This document shows positions 52,957 to 62,035 of a stretch of 64,000 nt of DNA, piece by piece; positions within the stretch are counted from its first letter, which is position 1; the number at the start of each line of letters is the position of its first letter. The notes under the pieces were generated by a model. That model ran no database searches, had not been told where the DNA came from, and worked only from the letters and a program-made list of their open reading frames with translations. This DNA is from Nocardioides zhouii. Its GTDB lineage: Bacteria; Actinomycetota; Actinomycetes; Propionibacteriales; Nocardioidaceae. The DNA lies in the NCBI RefSeq assembly GCF_004137345.1, contig NZ_SDWV01000017.1, positions 1 through 64,000 on the forward strand. Reading direction: 5' to 3'. The position numbers and the translations under genes are program-made.

Positions 52957-54966
52957 CTATCCGGCACTCACTCCGGCGGGGGCGGGCAGGTACGCCGGCA
53001 GGTCGAAGGTGAACGTCGTCCCCACGCCGCCCTGTCCCACGCTGCTGCGGATGGTCCCGCCGTGCCTCTCGACGACCAGGCGACAGATCGACAACCCGAT
53101 GCCCGTGCCGACCGTCGACCCGGCGGAGTCGGCGCGACTGAACCGGTCGAAGACCGACTCGTGCTCGCCCTCCGGGATCCCTCGGCCGTTGTCCGTGACA
53201 CCGACCAGCACGCGTCGTCCGCGCACCTCGAGGTCGACGTCCACCCGCAGCGGCCGGTCCGGTGAGACGTACTTGACCGAGTTGCCCAGCAGGTTGGCGA
53301 AGAGCTGCCGCACGGACCACTCGTCACCCAGCACGATCGCCCCCTCGGGGCCCCGCACGGTGATGTCCGGCACCGCGAGCAGCTCGCCGAGGTCGGCAAT
53401 CAGTCCGGCGGGACCGGCCATCTCGAGGGGCTCGAGATCGAGCTCCCCGCCCTCGGCGAGGGCCTGGTCGAGCATGCCGTCGAGGAGGTCACCGAGCCGG
53501 ACGACCCCCGTCAGCGCCTTGCCCAGCAGGTCGCGTGCCTGCGCGACGGACGGCACGTCGCCGGACAGCTCCTGCGAGGCGAGGGACACCCATCCGCGCA
53601 CGGTCGTGAGGGGGCTGCGCAGCTCGTGGGCCGTGACCTCGGCGAACTCCGCCAGCCGACGCGCCTCCGCGCGCTCGCTCGTGACGTCGCGGTAGACGAC
53701 GAGCGCGGCTCGTCCGTCTGCGGACTCGGTGCCTTCGGGCAGAGACGTGGCGCGCACCGAGACCACGCGTTGCCTGCCGTTCTCGAGCGGCACCACCACG
53801 TCGTGGGGTGCCACGTCGCCCTCCGCCAGTGCGCGTCGGGAGGGGTGCTCGTCGCGAGGAAGCGGTGAGCCGTCGGCTCGCAGCAGCTGGTAGGCGGCGG
53901 TGTTGCCCGAGCCGTGCATGGACGTGCGCTCGAGCAGCCGGCGAGCCGCACCGTTGATGGTCACCACCTGCCCGGTGGCGTCGACCACGACCAGGCCCTC
54001 GGTCATCGCCTCGGTCATCGCCGCCAGGAGCCGGGCACGAGCGGCGGCCGTGGCCTCCGAGCTCGTCAGGCGGGCCAGGACGTCCTCGCGCTGGTCGCAC
54101 ACCGTGCCCACCACGAGCGCAGTGAAGAGGGCGACCAGCACGAAGGCCTGGGTCAGCAGCGCAGCGGTGGCAGGGTCCTGGATGAGGGAGAACGGCCCGC
54201 GGCCCGCCAGCGTGAGTGCCAGCGCGACCCCACCGAACGTGCCTGCGTGCACGGCAGCCGCGTAGGTGGAGAAACGGACGCCGCACCAGATCGAGAGCGG
54301 GATGGCCGCGTACGCGAGGGGCAGGGGCAGGAGGAACACCACTCCGTAGACCAGCCCCGACGCGAGCCAGAGGAGTGCGAGCTCGCTGCGGGAGGAAGCG
54401 GGTCGTCGAGCCGCGTGCGGCTGCACCAGTCGCTCCCAGGTCAGGTGCCCCACGCTGCCGACCAGCATGATGCTGCCGAACTGCTGCCCGAACCACAGGA
54501 GACCGTCGCGCCACGTGACGGCCCCGGTCTCGAGCCAGAGGCCGGTGGTCCCGATCGCGGCTCCGACGAGGCAACCGATGGCGACGGTCATCGTGCCGCG
54601 GGCAAGGACAGGGAGGGAGTGGATGCTCTGCGTGCCACCCGCGCCGAGCGCCTCCGGGATCCAGCGCCTGATGAGGATCACGACGAGTGCGGACTGGATC
54701 GTCATCGCCAGCGTTCCCGACACCGCGAGGAGGGGAGTCGCGCCTGTCGCCAGCAGCACCAGTGCCAGCTCGACGGCCTGCACGGTGAGCGCCGCTCCCC
54801 ACTGGGCGCTGTACATCAGCCACAGCACGCCGATCCCGGCAGCGGGCCAGGCGAGACTGACGTGCTCGCCGGGAAGGACCGTGGCTCTGCCCAGGATCGT
54901 CGCGAGGGCGTACGCGAGGGCGACGGCGGCGAACGTGTGCCGTTCCGTCCAGCGGGCGCGGATCAC
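52957..54966 (-). CDS. MASE1-PAS sensor histidine kinase
   Basis: A 669-residue kinase. Residues 10-290 form an eight- or nine-helix MASE1-like membrane sensor (LAWPAAGIGVLWLMYSAQWG, FGQQFGSIMLVGSVGHLTWE). A PAS domain follows at about 315-430 (AMTEGLVVVDATGQVVTING), then HisKA with phospho-acceptor His447 in TAHELRSPLTTVRGW, and a HATPase domain (LFANLLGNSVKYVSPDR, VGVTDNGRGIPEGEHESVFD, GTGIGLSICRLVVERHGG). GTG 54966 overlaps the response regulator stop by GTGA. Ligand unknown. Confidence 0.93.
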   Translation of the reverse strand: MIRARWTERHTFAAVALAYALATILGRATVLPGEHVSLAWPAAGIGVLWLMYSAQWGAALTVQAVELALVLLATGATPLLAVSGTLAMTIQSALVVILIRRWIPEALGAGGTQSIHSLPVLARGTMTVAIGCLVGAAIGTTGLWLETGAVTWRDGLLWFGQQFGSIMLVGSVGHLTWERLVQPHAARRPASSRSELALLWLASGLVYGVVFLLPLPLAYAAIPLSIWCGVRFSTYAAAVHAGTFGGVALALTLAGRGPFSLIQDPATAALLTQAFVLVALFTALVVGTVCDQREDVLARLTSSEATAAARARLLAAMTEAMTEGLVVVDATGQVVTINGAARRLLERTSMHGSGNTAAYQLLRADGSPLPRDEHPSRRALAEGDVAPHDVVVPLENGRQRVVSVRATSLPEGTESADGRAALVVYRDVTSERAEARRLAEFAEVTAHELRSPLTTVRGWVSLASQELSGDVPSVAQARDLLGKALTGVVRLGDLLDGMLDQALAEGGELDLEPLEMAGPAGLIADLGELLAVPDITVRGPEGAIVLGDEWSVRQLFANLLGNSVKYVSPDRPLRVDVDLEVRGRRVLVGVTDNGRGIPEGEHESVFDRFSRADSAGSTVGTGIGLSICRLVVERHGGTIRSSVGQGGVGTTFTFDLPAYLPAPAGVSAG

Positions 54967-55859
54967 GGGGCGCCCCGGTCGTCTTCCGTGTCGTCTTCCG
55001 TGTCGTCGACCGGGTCGGCGAGCCGGTCGGAGGCGGCGTCGAGCAGGTCCATCAGGCCCGCGACCTCGACTGCTGGACGGTCCTGCGCGTCCTGCCCGAA
55101 CCACCGGCGTACGTCGTCGCGCAGCTGGTCGACCCGCTGCCGGAGCTCGTGGCGGGTGGTCCCTGCCTCGGTGTCGGGAGCGCACACCCAGCGATAGCCG
55201 AGCCCGGTCTCGGTGCGGATGAACTGCGGGTCCCTGGCGTCGTCGCCGAGCTTGGCCCGCAGGGACTTCACGTGCGCGCGCATCGTCTGGTGCGTCTCGG
55301 CGCCCGCGTGCGCGCCCCACACGTGGGTCGACAACCAGCGGTGCGTGACGACGCGACCGGGCTCGCGGCTCAGCCCGTCGAGGATCAACCACTCCGTCTC
55401 GGTCAGACGGACCTCCTCGGTGCCGCTATGGACCCGTCGATCGGTGTAGTCCACGTCGAGCCCGGCGAAGCCTCGCCGGGTCGGCCGCTCCTTCGTGACC
55501 GCCAGTCGGCGTTCGGCGACGCTGAGCCGCGCCCGCAGCTCGCTGACGTCGAAGGGCTTGTCGATGAAGTCGTCCGCACCAGCATCGAGGGCGTCCGCCT
55601 TGCGGCGCACCTGCCGGCTGCCGGAGACCACGAGGATGGGCGTGTCGGTCCACTCCCGGAGACGGGCGATCACCGTGCTGCCCGGCACGTCGGGCAGGCC
55701 GAGGTCCAGGAGGATGACGTCCGGCCGGCCGCTGGCGGCCAGCTCGAGGCCCTCCCGCCCGGTCGCGGCCAGCAGGACCGTGTGGCCCAGGCTCGGGAGG
55801 AGGTCGGCGAGCATCTGGCGCGTCAGCGGGTCGTCCTCGACCACCAGCGCCAGCGCCAT
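54963..55859 (-). CDS. OmpR/KdpE-type response regulator with acidic C-terminal extension
   Basis: A 298-residue regulator. Receiver with Asp52 (VILLDLGLPDVPGS) and Lys101 (DDFIDKPFDVSEL), winged helix at about 140-220 (EVRLTETEWLILDGLSREPG, MRAHVKSLRAKLGDDARDP). About 75 extra residues follow the wing: a helical region (HELRQRVDQLRDDVRRWFGQ) and an acidic tail with DDTEDDTEDD. The extension may be an interaction module. ATG 55859; operon with the kinase gene. Confidence 0.93.
   Translation of the reverse strand: MALALVVEDDPLTRQMLADLLPSLGHTVLLAATGREGLELAASGRPDVILLDLGLPDVPGSTVIARLREWTDTPILVVSGSRQVRRKADALDAGADDFIDKPFDVSELRARLSVAERRLAVTKERPTRRGFAGLDVDYTDRRVHSGTEEVRLTETEWLILDGLSREPGRVVTHRWLSTHVWGAHAGAETHQTMRAHVKSLRAKLGDDARDPQFIRTETGLGYRWVCAPDTEAGTTRHELRQRVDQLRDDVRRWFGQDAQDRPAVEVAGLMDLLDAASDRLADPVDDTEDDTEDDRGAP
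54978..55007 (-). repeat. 12-bp tandem repeat coding for the Asp-Thr-Glu-Asp tail
   Basis: Unit GTCGTCTTCCGT occurs 2.5 times, coding for DDTE twice in the acidic C-terminus of the response regulator. A site where slippage could add or remove four residues in frame. Confidence 0.7.
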
Positions 55860-55969
55860 GCAATGGACGATACGTCCGCTGGCACCCGGGCGGGCGCCTT
55901 CACGCCACCTTCACGCCGAAGGGCAGACGTCCCTCGTCCTTTAGTCGCGTGTCGGGCAGCGTGAAACCC

Positions 55970-56320
55970 ATGGTGAACACCTTGGTGGTCGACGACGACG
56001 TGGACGTCCTGGAGTTCGTGGCCGCGCTCCTGGGCCGGGCCGGCCACGAGGTGACGACGTCGGTCAACGGCCTCGAGGCGTTCGACCTGCTCCTCGCCGA
56101 GGACTTCGACCTGTGCGTCCTCGACCACGAGCTGCCCGGGCTGACCGGCCTGGAGATCGCGGGCGCCTTCCGCGAGAGCGGGAAGACCACCCGGTTCGTT
56201 CTTGTGTCGGGGCTGACGCGGCTCAAGCTGGAGGGCGCCGAGCCCATCCACGAGTTCGTCCGCAAGCCGTTCGACCCCGACCAGTTCCTCAAGATCGTGA
56301 AGGAGCTGCTCGCGACCTGA
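55970..56320 (+). CDS. Single-domain response regulator (receiver only)
   Basis: A 116-residue receiver domain with acidic DDD at 8-10, phospho-acceptor Asp52 (DLCVLDHELPGLTG), the Ser/Thr switch (RFVLVSGLT) and Lys99 (FVRKPFDPDQF). There is no output domain, as in Spo0F or CheY. ATG 55970 is preferred over GTG 55949. It is divergent from the kinase/regulator operon 110 bases away and could act as a phosphorelay intermediate or sink for that kinase (inference). Confidence 0.88.
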   Translation: MVNTLVVDDDVDVLEFVAALLGRAGHEVTTSVNGLEAFDLLLAEDFDLCVLDHELPGLTGLEIAGAFRESGKTTRFVLVSGLTRLKLEGAEPIHEFVRKPFDPDQFLKIVKELLAT

Positions 56321-56389
56321 CTGACCCAGCCGCGGCCCCCGACGCGGCTGCCCGAGCCGCCTGCGAGCGCCCCCGACTCGCGGCGGCCA

Positions 56390-56408
56390 CCTCCATCCCC
56401 CATGGAGG
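56390..56408. terminator. Hairpin CCTCCAT/ATGGAGG downstream of the receiver gene
   Basis: Seven-base arms with a CCCCC loop, about 70 bases past the receiver stop. No U-tract. May act together with the next hairpin. Confidence 0.4.
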
Positions 56409-56420
56409 AGGCAGATGAAA

Positions 56421-56468
56421 GGACGGGGCCGGGAAGCGTGACCCCCTGTTGGCCACCCGGCCCCGTCC
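56421..56468. terminator. Long perfect hairpin, 13-bp arms
   Basis: GGACGGGGCCGGG (56421-56433) pairs without mismatch to CCCGGCCCCGTCC (56456-56468) across a 22-base loop. Placed between the receiver gene and the CPBP gene, it is a probable U-less terminator of the type frequent in high-GC actinobacteria. A regulatory RNA element is an alternative. Confidence 0.6.
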
Positions 56469-56585
56469 CATCACGCAGGGTGGCCGTCGTACGGGTGCGC
56501 CGTCCCGGCCCCGTGGTGACCTTTGGCACTGCACTCGACGAGGCAGCCGCGACACGCTGAGCACGACCGTCACGGAGGCGACCCG

Positions 56586-57443
56586 ATGAGCACCTCGACC
56601 TGGGGACGTTGGGGTGAGGGCGTTCGCCACCGACCCGTGACCGCCTTCGTCGCGCTGGCGTTCGTCTTCAGCTGGGCGGCGTGGCTGCCCCTGCTCGCGG
56701 CGGTGCACGGGTGGGTGCCACTGCCTGCCTGGCCTGCGCTGCACCTCGTGGGAGGGCTCGGGCCCGCGGCCGCGGCAGTGGTCGTCATCCACTACACCGA
56801 AGGACTGCCCGGCCTGCGCCGGCTGGGCCACGGACTGGTGGCATGGCGCGGACGACGCCGGGCGTGGATCTTCGCGCTCCTCGTGCCGCCGTTGTTGCTC
56901 GTCGTCGCCGCCCCGCTGTCGGTCTGGGTCTCGGGTGGCGCGTGGGCCGACCTGGACTGGTCGGCGTTCGGTGCCTCGGCCGAGTTCGCCCCACTGCCTC
57001 TGGCCCTCTGGTGGGTCGTCAACCTGCTGTTCTACGGCGTGGGGGAGGAGCTGGGGTGGCGCGGCTTCCTCCAGCCCCGGCTCGAGGAGGGTCGGTCCTT
57101 GGTCGGGGCCGCCGGGTGGGTGAGCCTCCCGTGGGCGGCGTGGCACCTGCCACTGTTCGGAATCACGCCGAGCTATCGGGCGATGCCGCTCATCGGTTTC
57201 GTCGGGTTCGCCCTCAGCATCTGGGTCGCCTCGTGGATCTTCGCCTGGTTGCTGCACCTGGGTCGCGGCAGCCTGGTGGTCGTCGCCGTCTTCCACGCCT
57301 GGTTCGACATCGTTACCACCTCGCCGCTGGGACCCGAGGCATTGCCGACGTTCATGGGGGTGGCGGTCACGATCGTCGGACTGGCGGTCCTCCGCCTGCT
57401 GCTTCGCGACGCCGCTGCTCAGTCGGCGCTCGCGTCCGGTTGA
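56586..57443 (+). CDS. CPBP-family intramembrane metalloprotease
   Basis: A 285-residue membrane protein with about eight helices. The abortive-infection/CAAX motifs are EELGWRGFLQPRLEEG (Glu154, Glu155), LPWAAWHLPLFG and VFHAWFDIV, which carry the catalytic Glu and His residues. Family members process peptides or prenylated proteins and may provide immunity to bacteriocins. ATG 56586. The 3' end overlaps the convergent glycosyltransferase gene by 25 bases. Confidence 0.9.
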   Translation: MSTSTWGRWGEGVRHRPVTAFVALAFVFSWAAWLPLLAAVHGWVPLPAWPALHLVGGLGPAAAAVVVIHYTEGLPGLRRLGHGLVAWRGRRRAWIFALLVPPLLLVVAAPLSVWVSGGAWADLDWSAFGASAEFAPLPLALWWVVNLLFYGVGEELGWRGFLQPRLEEGRSLVGAAGWVSLPWAAWHLPLFGITPSYRAMPLIGFVGFALSIWVASWIFAWLLHLGRGSLVVVAVFHAWFDIVTTSPLGPEALPTFMGVAVTIVGLAVLRLLLRDAAAQSALASG

Positions 57444-58414
57444 TCGAGCCTGAACCTCGACCTGTCGGTGCTCGCGAGCGCGGAGAGTCCTTGTTCGATC
57501 TGATCGAGGTGGAGGACATCCTGCGCAGGCTCGGCCGCGCGCAGGGGCATGACCGGGGCCACCAGCAGGCCGAGACTCTTCAGTCCTTCCCGGTCGTCGA
57601 GAGCGGTGGCGGCGAACAGCTCGCGTCGCACCCGGTCCGCCACCCCGGCCGGCCACTCGTCCCAGCCCTTCGCCGTCATCGCGGATGCGAGCCGGCGCCG
57701 CCCGGGGCGGGCCACGAGGCGATGACCTGACGTGGTGTGGTTCGACCACTTGCGGACGAACTCCTCGAGGGTGTGGGACTCGTAGTGCAGGACCTGCAGC
57801 CAGGACGCACGGTGCGCGGCGATCGGAGTCCTGCTGTCGTCGACCACCCGGTGGATCTCCAACCAGCCGTCGGCCGAGACGCGCAGACCCGCTTTCCCAG
57901 CGGTGTGGCCCCGGAAGTAGGCATTGTTCTCCGGACGGTCGAGCCTGCCCAGGAGGTGGAGCAGGTTCAGCTCGGCGTCGGTGAGCAGGCGCTTGAACAG
58001 CGTCACCTCGTCGTCCGGCCACTCCCACTGGGACAGCGCTTCCAACGGGGACAGCTGCACCGCCTCGACGTCGTCCGCCAGGCCCAGCAGGCGCTCCTTG
58101 TCGAGGTGGAGGACCTCGTCCCCGTCGATGTGGAACATCCACCCCCGCGGGTCGATCTGCCGCACCACGGACAGCGCGGCGTTGGCGTTGATGCGCTGAC
58201 GAGCATTCAGCTTCGACGGGAAGTCGTCGCCCCACCACGTCCCGGCGTCGACGGCGACCACGCCCGCTCGCGCATTCAGCAGCGCAGCCGTCTGCGCGTC
58301 GTCCCGGTCGTCGACGAAGACCAGCATGCGATCGACACCCGCAGCGAAGTTGCGGTCGATCCAGCGTTGGAGGCGCGCGTTGTCGTCCTTCACCGTGCTC
58401 ACCGTCGTGATCAC
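57419..58414 (-). CDS. GT2/GT92-like glycosyltransferase
   Basis: A 331-residue soluble protein: VSTVKDDNARLQRWIDRNFA at the N-terminus, MLVFVDDRDDAQTAALLNA, and DPRGWMFHIDGDEVLHLD with the DxD-type metal site. This matches the Glyco_tranf_2_4 group that often decorates capsule, LPS or secondary metabolites. GTG 58414. Divergent from the TetR gene. Substrate unknown. Confidence 0.78.
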   Translation of the reverse strand: MITTVSTVKDDNARLQRWIDRNFAAGVDRMLVFVDDRDDAQTAALLNARAGVVAVDAGTWWGDDFPSKLNARQRINANAALSVVRQIDPRGWMFHIDGDEVLHLDKERLLGLADDVEAVQLSPLEALSQWEWPDDEVTLFKRLLTDAELNLLHLLGRLDRPENNAYFRGHTAGKAGLRVSADGWLEIHRVVDDSRTPIAAHRASWLQVLHYESHTLEEFVRKWSNHTTSGHRLVARPGRRRLASAMTAKGWDEWPAGVADRVRRELFAATALDDREGLKSLGLLVAPVMPLRAAEPAQDVLHLDQIEQGLSALASTDRSRFRLDQPDASAD

Positions 58415-58488
58415 CGGCGCCCCTCTCGTTGGCTGCAGCCAGCCATGCTAAGCCGCTCAGTGCTTCTCGCATTTGACGTACATGCGTA

Positions 58489-58514
58489 TTGACTCCAAAG
58501 CAAGTTGGTGTCAA
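58489..58514. promoter_or_regulatory. Imperfect inverted repeat before the TetR gene
   Basis: TTGACTCCAA and TTGGTGTCAA (9 of 10 positions complementary) with a 6-base spacer, 11 bases upstream of the TetR start and between divergent genes. Typical position and symmetry for TetR autorepression. Confidence 0.6.
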
Positions 58515-58525
58515 CGTCGAGTAAC

Positions 58526-59104
58526 ATGAAAAAGACTCGCTCCTACACCATGGGTGCCCGTGCTGAGGCCGTTGCCGAGACTCGGCAGCGGATCATCGAG
58601 GCGCTCTTCTACCTCGGGCGTGAGCGGATGTTCCCTGACATCTCACTCGACGACGTCGCGGTCGCCGCGGACGTCAGCGTCCAGACCATCCTGCGCCACT
58701 TCAAGACCCGCGCCGGCCTGACCGAGGCCACCATGGACCATGCGATCGCCACCGTGACCCAGGAGCGCCGCGCCCCTGTCGGGGACGTCGACGCGGCCGT
58801 TGGCGTGATCATCGACCACTACGAGGACCGTGGTCAGACGGCGCTCCTGATGCTCGCCCAGGAGTCGTCCGATCCCCAGGTCGCCGAGCTGGTCCGTCGC
58901 GGCCGGGCCATGCACCGAACGTGGGTGAGAGACGTGTTCGCGCCGTTCGCCGGACCGCGCGATCCCCTCATCGACCTGCTGGTCGTGGCGACGGATGTCT
59001 ACACGTGGAAGCTGTTGCGCATCGACCGCCGCTACTCGCGGGCACGCACGGAGCAGCTCATGCACCGGATGGCGACCTCGCTCCTCGAAGACGTCCGGCA
59101 CTAA
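58526..59104 (+). CDS. TetR-family regulator
   Basis: A 192-residue repressor. HTH at about residues 18-65 (TRQRIIEALFYLGRERMFPD, DVAVAADVSVQTILRHFKTR), followed by an all-helical ligand domain with a C-terminal TetR pattern (LLVVATDVYTWKLLRIDRR). ATG 58526 follows a perfectly placed inverted repeat. The glycosyltransferase gene starts 12 bases after its stop, so it probably senses a drug-like compound or metabolite and controls the transferase. Confidence 0.9.
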   Translation: MKKTRSYTMGARAEAVAETRQRIIEALFYLGRERMFPDISLDDVAVAADVSVQTILRHFKTRAGLTEATMDHAIATVTQERRAPVGDVDAAVGVIIDHYEDRGQTALLMLAQESSDPQVAELVRRGRAMHRTWVRDVFAPFAGPRDPLIDLLVVATDVYTWKLLRIDRRYSRARTEQLMHRMATSLLEDVRH

Positions 59105-59115
59105 GGAGATGCGTC

Positions 59116-60213
59116 ATGAGCAACATCGTGTTCGTCACGTGGGACGGAGGGGGCAACGTTCCCCCCGCGCTCGGGATCGCCGCCGAGCTGCAGCAGCGGG
59201 GCCACCGGGTCCGCGTGTTGGGCCATCCTGTCCAGGACGTGCACGTGAGGGCCGACGGCCTCGACTTCACGGCGTTCGACACCGCGCGGGTCTTCCGGGC
59301 GACCGACAACAGCACACCCCTCGACTACGTCGGTGTGTTCGGCGATCGGGCCATGGGTCGCGACGTCGTCGAGGAGCTGAGGCGGGAGCCCGCCGACGTC
59401 GTCGTCATCGACTGCATCCTGTTCGGGGCGATGCACGCAGTTGCAGCAGCAGGAGTGCCGTACGTCGTGCTGGAGCACATGTACGACGCCTACCTGGTCC
59501 GCCGGTGGTTGCGCGGGCCGATGGGCATCGGCATGGCGATCAAGCGCATCCCGGCGCGACGGCTTCTCGTCGGCGCAGCCGCCCGGTTGGTTGCCTGCGT
59601 CGAGGAGCTCGACCCCGCCGGCAGCGGGCCGCGACCGGGAAATCTTCACTACACGGGACCGGTCGTGACGGGTGTCCCTGCTGCCCCCACAGAGCCGACC
59701 GTCCTGGTGAGCCTGAGCACGGTCAACTTCCCCGGCCAGGCTCGCGCGATGCAGCACATCCTCGACGCACTGGGCACGCTCGACGTGCGGGGGATCGCCA
59801 CGGTGGGGGCCTCGATCGGCGTGGAGAACCTGTCCGCTCCGCCGAACGTCGAGATCCGTGGCTTCGTCCCTCACGCCGAGCTGCTGCCCACCGTGTCGAT
59901 GGTGGTCGGGCACGGCGGCCACGCGACCACGATGGTGGCGCTGGCGCACGACCTCCCCGTGCTGGTGCTGCCCATGCACCCGATGCTGGACCAGAAGATG
60001 GTCGGGCAGTCGTTGGTCGACGCCGGCGCGGGCCGGCTCGTGCCCAAGTCCGCCAAGCCGTCCGTGATCGCGGCCGCCGTGGACGAGCTGGTGAGCGACG
60101 GTGCCCATCGAGCTGCTGCCGCCCGGCTGGGCGCCGCCATCCGTGCGACGTCCGGGGCTCGCGCCGGTGCCGAGCTGGTCGAATCAGTCGCGACGAGACG
60201 CGCCGCTGCCTGA
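59116..60213 (+). CDS. GT1 (macrolide/UGT-type) glycosyltransferase
   Basis: A 365-residue GT-B enzyme: IVFVTWDGGGNVPPALGIAA at the N-terminus, NVEIRGFVPHAELLPTVSMV and the nucleotide-sugar signature VGHGGHATTMVALAHDLPVL with MHPMLDQK. It resembles macrolide and MGT glycosyltransferases, which inactivate antibiotics or glycosylate natural products. ATG 59116 follows an AAGGAG site. Operon with the TetR gene. Confidence 0.9.
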   Translation: MSNIVFVTWDGGGNVPPALGIAAELQQRGHRVRVLGHPVQDVHVRADGLDFTAFDTARVFRATDNSTPLDYVGVFGDRAMGRDVVEELRREPADVVVIDCILFGAMHAVAAAGVPYVVLEHMYDAYLVRRWLRGPMGIGMAIKRIPARRLLVGAAARLVACVEELDPAGSGPRPGNLHYTGPVVTGVPAAPTEPTVLVSLSTVNFPGQARAMQHILDALGTLDVRGIATVGASIGVENLSAPPNVEIRGFVPHAELLPTVSMVVGHGGHATTMVALAHDLPVLVLPMHPMLDQKMVGQSLVDAGAGRLVPKSAKPSVIAAAVDELVSDGAHRAAAARLGAAIRATSGARAGAELVESVATRRAAA

Positions 60214-60222
60214 GCAGGCGGA

Positions 60223-60248
60223 CGGCCCCGGACAGGAGTCCGGGGCCG
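60223..60248. terminator. Bidirectional terminator hairpin
   Basis: CGGCCCCGGAC and GTCCGGGGCCG form an 11-bp perfect stem with an AGGA tetraloop, 10 bases past the glycosyltransferase stop and before the convergent beta-propeller gene. No strong U-run, as usual in this GC range. Confidence 0.8.
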
Positions 60249-60320
60249 ACGAAGTGCCGTCGGGCGGAAGCTCTCACGAGACACCAGCCGATCGCTCTCA
60301 GCGCGACGCTCGGCCGGCTC

Positions 60321-61973
60321 TCAGCTGTGCGTGGTGACGACCGTCTTCACAGCGTCGGCGCCGGTGCCACTGCTCGGCCTGGTCGTGATCAGGAAGCTGG
60401 TGCCGGGGCCGGCGTTGTTGTCGACGTAGATGCCGACGCTGAGCGTGACGGCATCGCCGGGCGCGATGAGCCCCGTCTGGTGGGTGCCTGCCTTGACCCC
60501 GGGCGTGACGTCGTACGGCGAGTTGAGGCCGACCTGGTGGAAGTGGGCATGGATGGCACTCGTGCCGCCGGTGACCTTCACCTTGAAGGACGCCGCGGTG
60601 AGGCCGGCATTCTGGATCCTGACGTAGACGTGCTCGAGCCCGCCCTTGAGGACCGACACACTGCGGACCTGCCCCTTCGCGGTCTTGTTGTAGACGCCGG
60701 TGCCGGCGTACGCGCTCGTGAACACCTTGCTGATCGACGCGTCCTGACGCCGCAGTGCGTACGACGCGAGGTCCTGTGCCAAGGAGTCACCACCGGCGGA
60801 GGTGAAGTTGCCACCGGCGTACAGGCCCTTGCCGAACACGGTCAGCGCGTGCACCTCGGCCGAGAGCGGGCCGCCCTTCGATCCGTCGGACCCGATCGGT
60901 CGCCAGGCCGTGCCGTCGAAGAAGGCAACCATGTCGGCCGTCTTCGTGCCGTTCGCGTCCTGGAAGGACCCGCCCGCGAACACGAGGGAGCCGGAGGCGC
61001 CCAGCGCATAGATGTACGCCGTCGTCGGCAGCCAGCCGTTGGTGCCGGCGGTGTTCGCCCCCAGGGCGCTCCAGGCACCGGTGAAGGAGTCCCACCGGGC
61101 GACGTGGTCCGCCTGCGCAATGCCGGCGACGTCGAGGGCGTCGGTGCCGACGTACACGCTCGAGCCCGAGACGGCCAGGCTGCGCACCATGCCGGTGACC
61201 GCGCCGCCGCTCGGCCCGGCGCCCACGCCGAGGGCCTGCCAGGCACCGGACCGGTAGGCCGCGACGTAGTCGGCCGCGGGGAGCTTCGCCAGGTTCCCGA
61301 AGTTGCCGCCGGCGTAGAGCGTGCCGACGCTGTCGGCCGCGAGCGCGTAGACCGGCCCGGTGAACGCACCGTCGACCGGCAGGATCGAGCGGGACGCGCC
61401 CGTGGTCAGGTCGCAGGCCAGCAGGTAGTCGGCCGTGGCGATCTCGGCACCGTCCTGGAACTCGCCGCCGACGTAGAGCGTGGTGCCGATGATCTGGAGC
61501 GCGTCGACGTTGCCCGTGAAGGCCGGGCGGCTGGGGGAGGAGCAGGCCGGCTGCCAGGTCGCGCCGTTCCACACCGCCAGGAAGTCGGCGCTCGTGTTGC
61601 CGCCTGCGTCCTGGAAGGTCCCTCCGGCGTAGACCTTGCCGGTCGCCGGGTCGTAGGCGATCGCCCTGACCTCAGCGGCCGGCGAGCTGGTGATCGGCGT
61701 GCTGCCGATGGCGCTCCACTGCGAGCCGGTCCACCGCGCGATGAGGTCCGCACCAGCATCGCCACCGGCGTTGGTGAAGGCGCCCGCGACGTAGAGCGAT
61801 CCGGCTCGCTGGGTGTTGAGCGCCAGGACCTTGCCGTTCAGGGACGGCTTGCTGGCCTTGGTGCCGTGGCCCACCCGGTCCCAGCCACCCGGGCCGGCGG
61901 CCCACGCCGGGGAGACGGCCACCACGAGGGCGACGACGCACGATGTGGCGAACACAAGCCTTGACCGCCGCAT
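60321..61973 (-). CDS. Secreted beta-propeller repeat protein
   Basis: A 550-residue exported protein from ATG 61973. Signal peptide VFATSCVVALVVAVSPAWA. It contains about seven repeats of roughly 45-50 residues with the form LYVGGxFxDAGGxxxADxxAxW (for example LYVAGAFTNAGGDAGADLIA, VYAGGTFQDAGGNTSADFLA and LYAGGNFTSAGGDSLAQDLA), as in secreted delta-60-type propellers. A C-terminal beta-sandwich (VRSVSVLKGGLEHVYVRIQN) closes the protein. Adhesion or matrix function is likely, not proven. Converges with the glycosyltransferase gene. Confidence 0.8.
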   Translation of the reverse strand: MRRSRLVFATSCVVALVVAVSPAWAAGPGGWDRVGHGTKASKPSLNGKVLALNTQRAGSLYVAGAFTNAGGDAGADLIARWTGSQWSAIGSTPITSSPAAEVRAIAYDPATGKVYAGGTFQDAGGNTSADFLAVWNGATWQPACSSPSRPAFTGNVDALQIIGTTLYVGGEFQDGAEIATADYLLACDLTTGASRSILPVDGAFTGPVYALAADSVGTLYAGGNFGNLAKLPAADYVAAYRSGAWQALGVGAGPSGGAVTGMVRSLAVSGSSVYVGTDALDVAGIAQADHVARWDSFTGAWSALGANTAGTNGWLPTTAYIYALGASGSLVFAGGSFQDANGTKTADMVAFFDGTAWRPIGSDGSKGGPLSAEVHALTVFGKGLYAGGNFTSAGGDSLAQDLASYALRRQDASISKVFTSAYAGTGVYNKTAKGQVRSVSVLKGGLEHVYVRIQNAGLTAASFKVKVTGGTSAIHAHFHQVGLNSPYDVTPGVKAGTHQTGLIAPGDAVTLSVGIYVDNNAGPGTSFLITTRPSSGTGADAVKTVVTTHS

Positions 61974-62035
61974 GGCGTCTCCTGAGCCTCGGCTCTGCAC
62001 ACTACGCCTCGCTGTCCATGGCTAGGCTGCGAGCC

